Assembly: GCA_946539475.1 (NCBI GenBank)
Contig: CAMNHM010000106.1
Coordinates: 1 to 9,178, forward strand
Direction of reading: 5' to 3'
DNA from: an uncultured Prevotellaceae bacterium
Lineage (GTDB): Bacteria > Bacteroidota > Bacteroidia > Bacteroidales > Bacteroidaceae
DNA: 9,178 nt
Below, piece after piece: positions 1 through 6,403 of this stretch (position 1 is the stretch's first letter; the number at the start of each line of letters is the position of its first letter). Under the pieces are notes generated by a model. That model ran no database searches. It worked only from the letters and a program-made list of their open reading frames with translations, and was not told the origin of the DNA. The translations under genes and the position numbers were made by a program.

Positions 1-624
1 CACATGGCGGAAAGTACTACGGAAGACATAATAGATGGCGATGGACAGAATCAGCGAGGCGCAAGCCACGGCAAACGAGAAGTGGTAGGCGTCGTTCGAC
101 GAATAGCCCAGCGACATCTCTGCCCACTCCTTGATCTTAATGGCTGCCGTGGGAGCAAACAGAGCGCCGATGTTGATAGCCATGTAGAAGATGGAGAAGC
201 CGGCATCGCGCTTGTCGGCATACTTGGGGTCATTGTAGAGATCGCCCACCATGACCTGCAGGTTGCCCTTGAAGAGTCCTGTTCCGAAACCGATGAGCAG
301 CAGTGCTGCCAACATCACAATAAGCGCAAAGGAGTCTCCGCCTAAGGGCACGGAGAGCAACAGATAGCCCACAAACATGATGATGATACCTGTCGTCACC
401 ATCTTGCCAAATCCAAACTTGTCTGCCAGCATACCGCCAAAGAGCGGGAAGAAGTAGACGAACATGAGGAACGAGCTATAGATTGTTCCAGCCATACCGG
501 CCGTCAGTCCATAGTTTTCTCTCAAGAAGAGCGCGAAAACTGCGAGCATGGTGTAGTAACCGAAGCGCTCACCAGTGTTGGCTAGTGCCAACGCAAATAG
601 TCCTTTTGGTTGTCCTTCAAACAT
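1..624 (-). CDS. POT/PTR2-family proton-coupled peptide transporter, N-terminal 208 residues (3' end outside window)
   Basis: Inner-membrane symporter of the POT (PTR2) branch of the major facilitator superfamily, which takes up di- and tripeptides with protons. The frame starts at an ATG at 624 (residues MFEGQPKGLFALALANTGER) and runs open off the left edge. About six hydrophobic segments are visible, roughly residues 8-33, 46-67, 75-94, 99-118, 143-162 and 182-201, which is the first half of the expected 12-14. Family marks are GERFGYY in helix 1 (residues 18-24), the loop G-x-L-A-D-K-F-G-F-G-K after helix 2 (64-74), GTGLFKGN (114-121) followed by MVGDLY, and the PTR2 signature around F146-Y-M-A-I-N-I-G-A-L155. 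The first Glu of the family's ExxERF motif is Asn16 here. The start lies 2 bases after the stop of the upstream barrel gene, so the two are probably co-transcribed and coupled. Family assignment is firm; the substrate is inferred. Confidence 0.93.
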   Translation of the reverse strand, partial: MFEGQPKGLFALALANTGERFGYYTMLAVFALFLRENYGLTAGMAGTIYSSFLMFVYFFPLFGGMLADKFGFGKMVTTGIIIMFVGYLLLSVPLGGDSFALIVMLAALLLIGFGTGLFKGNLQVMVGDLYNDPKYADKRDAGFSIFYMAINIGALFAPTAAIKIKEWAEMSLGYSSNDAYHFSFAVACASLILSIAIYYVFRSTFRHV

Positions 625-626
625 AA

Positions 627-1451
627 TTACTTAATTTTAGGGTTTTGAGTTTTTGCAATGTCAAATAGATAAGTCAGTTTCACTACGATGTTCGTAAGGT
701 TAGAGCGATTGAAATAATCGCGCTTCGAATTGCCATAGAGGTCGCCAAGACCATAGTAGTAGCGTCCCTCGAGCAGGAAATGACCTAGGGCGGGCTGTGA
801 GAACTCGAGGCCCACACCTCCCGCGATGCCATAGTCGACCTTGTTCTCGACGGGCATGTGATAGATGTTCGATCCCACCTGACGCCCCTGCTGATCGACG
901 TAGTCACTGGAAACAATTGACACACGGTCGACGACGTTGTAATGGCTATAGTTCGAGATGTCGAAGTTGTAGACGGCCTTCTCGCTATGGTAGAATCCTA
1001 TCTGAGGCCCCACCTGGAAATAGGCTTGGAAGCCACGACGCTCACGCCCCCATCCCAGACGGGCAAAGACGGGTATCTGGATGTAGGTAAGGTCACGCTG
1101 GTATTCCTCAGGCAGTTCAGTCTCCATATTGATGACAGGATTGTCGTCCTCGTCAAGGATACTCTCCTTCCATCCTATTTGTGCATAGTTCAACTCTGCG
1201 ACGACAGCACAGATGCTGTTGAAGTACTTCTCGGAAGTGTAGCGAAACGACAGGCCTCCCGTCAGCCCTGTATGCAACGACTGCGGAATCTTCGACACAA
1301 ACCCCACGTTGCTCAGCACATAGCCTCCATTCACGCCCACTGCCAGCTCGTTCCGATGCTCACCCACCTGGGCAGCCATTCGGGAGCAAGGCAACAGGAC
1401 TACCGCCAGCAGCATCAGCAGGCTAATAGGATATCGTGTCAATCTTGCCAT
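627..1451 (-). CDS. porT: PorT-family outer-membrane beta-barrel protein
   Basis: Predicted outer-membrane protein of 274 residues in the PorT / outer-membrane beta-barrel family. Bona fide PorT is a component of the Bacteroidota type IX secretion system. I start it at the ATG at 1451, which gives a clean signal peptide: basic MARLTR, a hydrophobic core at residues 9-20, and likely cleavage near A27 before Q28. A TTG at 1469 would add six residues and spoil the signal. The mature part alternates aromatic and small residues as in barrel strands, for example ELAVGVNGGYVLSNVGF, GGLSFRYTSEKYF, AELNYAQIGW, IPVFARLGWG, FQAYFQVGPQIGFY, FLLEGRYYYGLGDLYG, and a final IVVKLTYLF near the C-terminus. The long acidic loop around DEDDNP is probably extracellular. 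The gene overlaps the end of the LysM gene by 29 bases and is followed 2 bases later by the peptide transporter. Barrel and family are well supported. Equivalence to Porphyromonas PorT is from recalled similarity only, and the name is used broadly in databases. Confidence 0.8.
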   Translation of the reverse strand: MARLTRYPISLLMLLAVVLLPCSRMAAQVGEHRNELAVGVNGGYVLSNVGFVSKIPQSLHTGLTGGLSFRYTSEKYFNSICAVVAELNYAQIGWKESILDEDDNPVINMETELPEEYQRDLTYIQIPVFARLGWGRERRGFQAYFQVGPQIGFYHSEKAVYNFDISNYSHYNVVDRVSIVSSDYVDQQGRQVGSNIYHMPVENKVDYGIAGGVGLEFSQPALGHFLLEGRYYYGLGDLYGNSKRDYFNRSNLTNIVVKLTYLFDIAKTQNPKIK

Positions 1452-2757
1452 CAGTACGATAGTGAACAAACATGAATGTACGATTCTGATAGCCTCCCTC
1501 GCTGCTCACCTGCTCGAACTTCAGAGGCACCTGGGCTGGCTGGTAGCCGAAACGTCCTGCAGCGCCGTCGAATGCAGCACCATATTTGTTCAGGCCTCGC
1601 AGAAAGAACATCGCATGGTCGAAGCCCGTAAGAGCCAGAGGCGGATAGAAGGCGCTCATGCCCTGATAGAAGTTCGACAGATACTGCTGCGACAGCCGCT
1701 TTGAGAGCTGCGGCGACAGCCCTGCAAGATAAGGTGCAGGGATGTACATGTCGTACTTATGGAAACTGGCATGATGCTGCTCTGCCAAAGCCATCCACTC
1801 AGTATACCCAAACAGCGAGACACGTATGCCGGGATTGGCGGCGGTGAGGTCCTTTAGCTTGATGAGCACGACATCAAGATCGCTGCTGCGCGAAGAGTTC
1901 AGCACCACCACATTGGGCTTCTGCAGGCTGAAGGCACTGGCGAAGGCGGCATTGGCCGACTTCAGTCCCGTCAGGTTATAGCTGATGCCTTTCTGCTCGA
2001 GCTCTCTGCGCAGGGCTGCCGTGAAGGCCCCCTTCGTGCTATTTGGATCCTCGCAGTCGACGATGATGGGATGACTGTCCTTAAACCACTCCACCATCCT
2101 GCGACTGGTGATGCCATTCAGGCTCTCAGGACTTTGATACACCTGGAAGATATGCCGATTCGTCTGCAGCTGCGGGGCATTGATGGAGAAGGGGATGACA
2201 AGCATCGTACCATTCTTTTGGCAGAAAGCTGACAGCTGCTCCATCTGCTTCGAATAGAGCGGACCAAAAATAATGTCGCACTTCGCTGCCTCAGCCTTGG
2301 CGAGTGCTTCAGCGATGTCTCCATTGTCAGGTGTACTCCAAGCATGTACATCGACAGAGATGCCTTCGTGCTTCAGGCTGTCGCAGGCCATCAGCAAGCC
2401 ACGATAGTACTCCACCATCCGGCGACCGTCGCCATTGAGTTCATGCAGCGGCAGCATGACGCCCATACGGATAGCCCGCTGCCGTACGTCACTGGCATCG
2501 CCAGAAGTCGTGACGGCCACGCTGGCCTGCGGAGCCGGAATCAGGATCTTCATACCTTTCTTCAGCACGAAGTCCGGACTGTCCATACCAGGATTGGCAG
2601 TGCGCAGTTGAGCCTCAGTGATACCATTGGCATGAGCAATGCCATAGATCGTCTCGCCTTTCTTCACCTTATAGGTTTGCACCGACTGCGCCAAAACACT
2701 TTCCGAGGAAAGGACAAGCATCGCCGATACCAAAAAATATCTTAATAATCGTCTCAT
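1423..2757 (-). CDS. Secreted LysM-domain protein with type I periplasmic-binding-protein-like domain
   Basis: Exported periplasmic protein of 444 residues. Residues 1-24 form a signal peptide (RR start, hydrophobic core FLVSAMLVL, cleavage around VLA-Q). There is no lipobox Cys, so it should be soluble rather than a lipoprotein. Residues 29-74 are one LysM peptidoglycan-binding module: YKVKKGETIYGIA, then ITEAQLRTANPG, ending LKKGMKILIPA. Residues about 96-440 resemble a type I periplasmic-binding (Leu/Ile/Val receptor) fold: IRMGVMLPLH opening strand, CDIIFGPLYS, MLVIPFSI, PNVVVLNSS, VSLFGYTEW, and ALTGFDHAMFFLRGL near the end. Proteins of this build are often labelled amino-acid ABC transporter substrate-binding, but no ABC permease or ATPase lies nearby. 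A wall-associated structural or regulatory role is as likely. It is the first gene of the leftward cluster, with a promoter just upstream. The ATG at 2757 is the only start that fits the signal peptide. Domains are confident; function is unknown. Confidence 0.87.
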   Translation of the reverse strand: MRRLLRYFLVSAMLVLSSESVLAQSVQTYKVKKGETIYGIAHANGITEAQLRTANPGMDSPDFVLKKGMKILIPAPQASVAVTTSGDASDVRQRAIRMGVMLPLHELNGDGRRMVEYYRGLLMACDSLKHEGISVDVHAWSTPDNGDIAEALAKAEAAKCDIIFGPLYSKQMEQLSAFCQKNGTMLVIPFSINAPQLQTNRHIFQVYQSPESLNGITSRRMVEWFKDSHPIIVDCEDPNSTKGAFTAALRRELEQKGISYNLTGLKSANAAFASAFSLQKPNVVVLNSSRSSDLDVVLIKLKDLTAANPGIRVSLFGYTEWMALAEQHHASFHKYDMYIPAPYLAGLSPQLSKRLSQQYLSNFYQGMSAFYPPLALTGFDHAMFFLRGLNKYGAAFDGAAGRFGYQPAQVPLKFEQVSSEGGYQNRTFMFVHYRTDGKIDTISY

Positions 2758-2784
2758 AATCGTCTTTTTTTCGATTTTCGCCTA

Positions 2785-2792
2785 CAAAAGTA
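2785..2792 (-). promoter_or_regulatory. Bacteroidota -7 promoter element for the leftward LysM/porT/POT cluster
   Basis: Read leftward the sequence is TACTTTTG, an exact match to the Bacteroidota -7 consensus TAnnTTTG. It ends 27 bases before the LysM gene's ATG at 2757, which would give a 5' leader of roughly 20 bases. No convincing -33 TTTG partner is seen at the expected distance. The role is inferred from consensus and position. Confidence 0.6.
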
Positions 2793-2805
2793 CGAAAAAT
2801 GTTTG

Positions 2806-2813
2806 TATCTTTG
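2806..2813 (+). promoter_or_regulatory. Bacteroidota -7 promoter element for the rightward sorting-domain protein/uvrA/recQ cluster
   Basis: The sequence TATCTTTG matches the -7 consensus TAnnTTTG exactly and is followed by GCAC, a common context for Bacteroidales start sites. Transcription would begin near 2818-2822, leaving a short leader before the ATG at 2833. No clear -33 TTTG is present; the A-rich stretch at 2784-2799 occupies that area. As uvrA and recQ have no other intergenic space upstream, this is the most visible promoter for all three genes. Confidence 0.7.
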
Positions 2814-2832
2814 CACTCTAAAAGGCAAGAAA

Positions 2833-3540
2833 ATGAAAAAGAAATTGATATTTCTGCTTTTTGCGGCTACTTTTTGGTCGCAGGCAGCCATTTCACAGTC
2901 TGTTCAGCCATACGCGTACTATTATGACAGCAATGGAAACGAGCAGGAGTCGAGAGCCATCACCGACGAGCAGGCAAAGGTGCCGATGGAGGTGACTTTC
3001 CGCAGCAATCCATCCGACATGGAGGGCTACTCGCCGGCCTATGAGTGGCACTTCAACAAGATGGAGCAGAACGGCGATCTGAAGGAGCTCTTCGTCAGAT
3101 ATGAGGAAGACACACATTACACCTTCAGCGAGTCCGGCACGTTCCACATCATCCAGACCACGCACATCACCAAGGACGGCGAAGAGGTCGACTCCACATC
3201 GACGACCATCACCATCACCATCGCCAACAGCTTCCTCGACTTCCCCAATGCCTTCTCTCCCAATGACGACGGCTACAACGACACCTTCAAAGCGAAGAAG
3301 GGAGTGAAGAACATCGTCAGTTTCAGAGGAATCATCATTAATCGCTGGGGACAGAAGATATTCGAATGGAACGACCCGGAAGGCGAATGGGATGGCAAGC
3401 ACAACGGCACCGACGTACGCGAGGGTGTCTACTTCCTGATTGTCACCGCAAAGGGCTCTGACGGAAAGGAATACAACATCCGCAAGGACGTCAACCTGCT
3501 CAGAGGAAAATTGGAAGGAGGCGGAACGAGTGAAAAGTGA
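2833..3540 (+). CDS. Small secreted PKD-like protein with T9SS type-B (gliding motility-associated) C-terminal sorting domain
   Basis: Exported protein of 235 residues, likely delivered to the cell surface or medium by the type IX secretion system. I start it at the ATG at 2833, which begins with [15 protein letters not shown]; signal cleavage is near residue 22 (AAISQ-S). A TTG at 2803 lies in the promoter and is not a plausible start. Residues about 45-133 look like one PKD/Ig-type beta-sandwich: [23 protein letters not shown], ending in a Thr/Ile-rich strand. Residues 137-224 match the type-B sorting domain: [16 protein letters not shown], then [19 protein letters not shown], and [12 protein letters not shown] (from residue 197), closing with VNLLRG. 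There is little cargo beyond the single sandwich domain, so the protein may be a structural or adhesive surface piece rather than an enzyme. A short Gly/Lys tail ([10 protein letters not shown]) follows the domain and carries the uvrA Shine-Dalgarno sequence in its DNA. It overlaps uvrA by 11 bases. Sorting domain is confident; biological role is unknown. Confidence 0.88.
   Translation: MKKKLIFLLFAATFWSQAAISQSVQPYAYYYDSNGNEQESRAITDEQAKVPMEVTFRSNPSDMEGYSPAYEWHFNKMEQNGDLKELFVRYEEDTHYTFSESGTFHIIQTTHITKDGEEVDSTSTTITITIANSFLDFPNAFSPNDDGYNDTFKAKKGVKNIVSFRGIIINRWGQKIFEWNDPEGEWDGKHNGTDVREGVYFLIVTAKGSDGKEYNIRKDVNLLRGKLEGGGTSEK
3515..3521 (+). promoter_or_regulatory. Shine-Dalgarno sequence that decides the uvrA start
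   Basis: AAGGAGG lies 8 bases before the GTG at 3530, an ideal ribosome-binding spacing. It sits inside the 3' end of the upstream gene, where it encodes part of E-G-G. Strong Shine-Dalgarno sites are uncommon in Bacteroidota, so this one is informative and supports GTG 3530 as the true start. Confidence 0.7.
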
Positions 3541-6403
3541 CAAGAAAATATGCGTCCTGGGCGCACGCGTACATAATCTTAAGAATATTGATGTCGACAT
3601 ACCCCGCAACTCGCTCACCGTCATCACCGGACTGAGCGGGAGCGGAAAGTCGTCGCTCGCCTTCGACACCATCTTCGCTGAAGGCCAACGCCGCTATATC
3701 GAGACGTTCTCAGCCTACGCGCGGAATTTCCTTGGAGGGATGGAGCGCCCCGACGTCGACAAGATAACGGGCCTCTCGCCGGTTATCAGTATCGAGCAGA
3801 AAACCACCAACAAGAATCCCCGATCTACCGTAGGCACAACGACTGAAGTCTACGACTACATGCGACTACTCTTCGCACGTGCCGGCAAGGCATACAGCTA
3901 CATGACGGGTGAGCCAATGGTGAAGTACACGGAGGAGAAGGTCGTCGACATGATTCAGACGAACTATGCCGGACGGAAAATCTTCATCCTGGCACCACTG
4001 GTACGCAGCCGCAAGGGACACTACCGCGAACTCTTTGAGCAGATGCGGCGAAAGGGCTATCTAAACATTAGAGTCGACGGTGAGGTGATGGAAATCACCA
4101 GGGGCATGAAGGTCGACCGCTATAAGAACCACGACATTGAGGTGGTCATCGACAAGCTCATCCCCCCCAAACCTGACCCCAACAGCCCAGCAGTCTCCGG
4201 CACCGGCGGTTTTGAACGTCTGAAGAAGTCGGTGCATATCGCTATGCAGCAAGGCGAGGGCGTGGTCATGATCCTCGATGTCACAACGCCAGCGGAAGCT
4301 CAGCACGGACGGCTGTTCTCAAACCGTCTGATGTGCCCCACCAGCGGAATCAGCTACAGCAACCCTGCTCCCAACAATTTCTCGTTCAACTCGCCACAGG
4401 GAGCCTGCCCGAGATGTAAAGGACTGGGCTTTGTCAACGAGATCGACCTCGAGAAAGTCATCCCCAACCGCAAGCTGAGCATACACGACGGTGCGATAGT
4501 CCCTTTAGGAAAATACAAGAACCAGCTCATATTCTGGCAGCTGGATGCCGTACTCAAAAAGTTCGACTGCACGCTGAAGACACCTGTCAGCGACATTCCC
4601 GACGATGCGATGAACGAGATACTCTATGGCTCGCTGGAAAATGTTCGCATTGACAAAGAGGTGGTACATACGTCGAGCGACTACTTCGTGGCCTTCGACG
4701 GCGTCGTCAAGTATCTGAAAGACTCCATCGACGGCGACGACTCGGCTGCTGCACAGAAATGGTCCGACCAGTTCATGGCTGAGTGCGAGTGTCCTGAGTG
4801 TCACGGACATCGTCTGAACCGAGAGGCGCTAAGCTACAAGATCTGGGACAAGAACATTGCAGAGCTGGCAGACATGGACATCAGCGAGCTGCACCAGTGG
4901 ATCGACGAGGTCGAAAAGCATCTCAACAGCCAGCAGCAGCAAATAGCTGTTGAGATTCTGAAGGAGATACGCACGCGACTCGAATTCCTCCTCGACGTAG
5001 GCCTCGACTATCTGGCGCTCAACCGTCCGTCGGCGTCGCTATCGGGCGGTGAGAGCCAGCGCATACGACTGGCAACGCAGATAGGCTCGCAGCTGGTCAA
5101 CGTGCTCTATATCCTCGACGAGCCGTCGATAGGTCTCCACCAGCGCGACAACGAGCGGCTGATCCACTCGCTGAAGGAGCTGCGTGACTTGGGCAATACG
5201 GTCATCGTTGTCGAGCACGACAAGGACATGATGCTGGCTGCCGACTATATCGTCGACATCGGCCCACGGGCAGGTAGGAAGGGCGGTGAGGTAGTCTTTC
5301 AGGGGACTCCCGCCGACATGCTCCAGTGCAACACCCTGACTGCGCAATACCTCAATGGCACAGTGTGCGCCATCCCCCCAGCACCACAACGCCGCAAGGG
5401 CAACGGACAGTATATCGTCGTCCACGGAGCCACAGGCAACAACCTGAAACATATCGACGCACGCTTCCCGCTAGCCACGCTGACGGTGGTCACTGGCGTC
5501 AGCGGATCGGGCAAGTCGACACTCATCAACGAAACCCTGCAGCCCATACTCTCACAGCATTTCTACCGGAGCCTCCGCCGCCCGATGCCCTACGACAGCA
5601 TCGAGGGCATCGACCTTATCGATAAGGTGGTCAATGTCGATCAAAGCCCCATTGGCCGCACGCCGCGCTCCAACCCTGCCACCTACACAGGCGTATTCAG
5701 CGACATCCGCTCGCTGTTCGTGAGCCTGCCAGAAGCCAAGATACGTGGCTATAAGCCGGGACGCTTCTCGTTTAATGTCAAAGGCGGTCGCTGCGAGACC
5801 TGTGGCGGCAATGGCTATAAGACCATCGAGATGAATTTCCTGCCCGACATTCAGGTGCCCTGCGAGGAGTGTCACGGCAAGCGCTACAACCGCGAGACGC
5901 TCGAGGTGAGATACAAGGGAAAGTCCATTGCCGACGTGCTCGACATGACGATCAACCAGGCTGTTGAATTCTTCGAGAACGTGCCCGACATACTACGTAA
6001 GATCAAGACCATACAAGACGTCGGCCTGGGTTACATCAAGCTGGGACAGCCCTCCACGACACTCTCAGGAGGCGAGAGCCAGCGCGTGAAACTGGCCACG
6101 GAGCTCTCCAAAAAAGACACCGGCAGCACGCTCTACATCCTCGACGAGCCCACCACCGGCCTGCACTTCGAGGACATCCGCATACTGATGCAGGTGCTGC
6201 AGAAGCTGGTCGACCGCGGAAACACGGTGATCATCATCGAGCACAACCTCGACGTCATCGCTCAGGCCGATCACATCATCGACATGGGACCGGAGGGAGG
6301 TCGCGGAGGAGGCACCATCCTCACTACGGGCACACCCGAGGAGGTGGCTATGAGCACAAAAGGCTACACGCCACGATTCCTCAAGCAATACCTCAACCTA
6401 TGA
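3530..6403 (+). CDS. uvrA: Excinuclease ABC subunit A (UvrA)
   Basis: Damage-recognition ATPase of nucleotide excision repair. As a dimer it scans DNA, loads UvrB on lesions, then leaves before UvrC cuts. The GTG at 3530 gives 957 residues, close to the usual 940 or so, and begins right before the conserved [14 protein letters not shown]. Two ABC modules are visible: Walker A at 34-41 (GLSGSGKS) and 656-663 (GVSGSGKS), signature LSGGESQR at 504-511 and 845-852, Walker B LDEP with D530/E531 and D872/E873. The C-terminal zinc finger is complete (C755, C758, C778, C781). In the first half C293-x2-C296 is intact, but its partner reads C269-P-T-S272, so one expected Cys is Ser. Another Cys cluster lies at C419, C421 and C424. 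The conserved [16 protein letters not shown] is also present. It overlaps the upstream sorting-domain gene by 11 bases and recQ by 4. An in-frame extension back to 3440 carries no conserved sequence. Confidence 0.97.
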   Translation: MKSDKKICVLGARVHNLKNIDVDIPRNSLTVITGLSGSGKSSLAFDTIFAEGQRRYIETFSAYARNFLGGMERPDVDKITGLSPVISIEQKTTNKNPRSTVGTTTEVYDYMRLLFARAGKAYSYMTGEPMVKYTEEKVVDMIQTNYAGRKIFILAPLVRSRKGHYRELFEQMRRKGYLNIRVDGEVMEITRGMKVDRYKNHDIEVVIDKLIPPKPDPNSPAVSGTGGFERLKKSVHIAMQQGEGVVMILDVTTPAEAQHGRLFSNRLMCPTSGISYSNPAPNNFSFNSPQGACPRCKGLGFVNEIDLEKVIPNRKLSIHDGAIVPLGKYKNQLIFWQLDAVLKKFDCTLKTPVSDIPDDAMNEILYGSLENVRIDKEVVHTSSDYFVAFDGVVKYLKDSIDGDDSAAAQKWSDQFMAECECPECHGHRLNREALSYKIWDKNIAELADMDISELHQWIDEVEKHLNSQQQQIAVEILKEIRTRLEFLLDVGLDYLALNRPSASLSGGESQRIRLATQIGSQLVNVLYILDEPSIGLHQRDNERLIHSLKELRDLGNTVIVVEHDKDMMLAADYIVDIGPRAGRKGGEVVFQGTPADMLQCNTLTAQYLNGTVCAIPPAPQRRKGNGQYIVVHGATGNNLKHIDARFPLATLTVVTGVSGSGKSTLINETLQPILSQHFYRSLRRPMPYDSIEGIDLIDKVVNVDQSPIGRTPRSNPATYTGVFSDIRSLFVSLPEAKIRGYKPGRFSFNVKGGRCETCGGNGYKTIEMNFLPDIQVPCEECHGKRYNRETLEVRYKGKSIADVLDMTINQAVEFFENVPDILRKIKTIQDVGLGYIKLGQPSTTLSGGESQRVKLATELSKKDTGSTLYILDEPTTGLHFEDIRILMQVLQKLVDRGNTVIIIEHNLDVIAQADHIIDMGPEGGRGGGTILTTGTPEEVAMSTKGYTPRFLKQYLNL

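Noticed and set aside
4..345. A 113-codon plus-strand frame at the left edge
   Set aside because: It lies opposite a well-conserved POT transporter and has no recognisable protein features.
1452..1469. TTG start at 1469 for the PorT-family gene
   Set aside because: It adds MFTIVL before the basic MARLTR, which spoils the signal peptide layout. The ATG at 1451 fits better.
942..1475. A 177-codon open frame on the plus strand opposite the PorT-family gene
   Set aside because: No recognisable domain and no promoter. The opposite strand encodes a coherent signal peptide and beta-barrel.
3201..3230. Short tandem run of ACCATC units in the sorting-domain gene
   Set aside because: Only about three units, encoding alternating Thr-Ile in a beta strand. 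This is ordinary codon repetition and in frame, with no sign of phase variation.
3440..3529. Upstream extension of uvrA by 30 codons
   Set aside because: The added residues are not conserved UvrA sequence. The Shine-Dalgarno site points to GTG 3530.
2893..3672. A 259-codon open frame on the minus strand opposite the sorting-domain gene and the uvrA start
   Set aside because: It mirrors the conserved Walker A region and sorting-domain codons in reverse; no family motif, no signal peptide and no promoter. It is a shadow of high-GC third positions.
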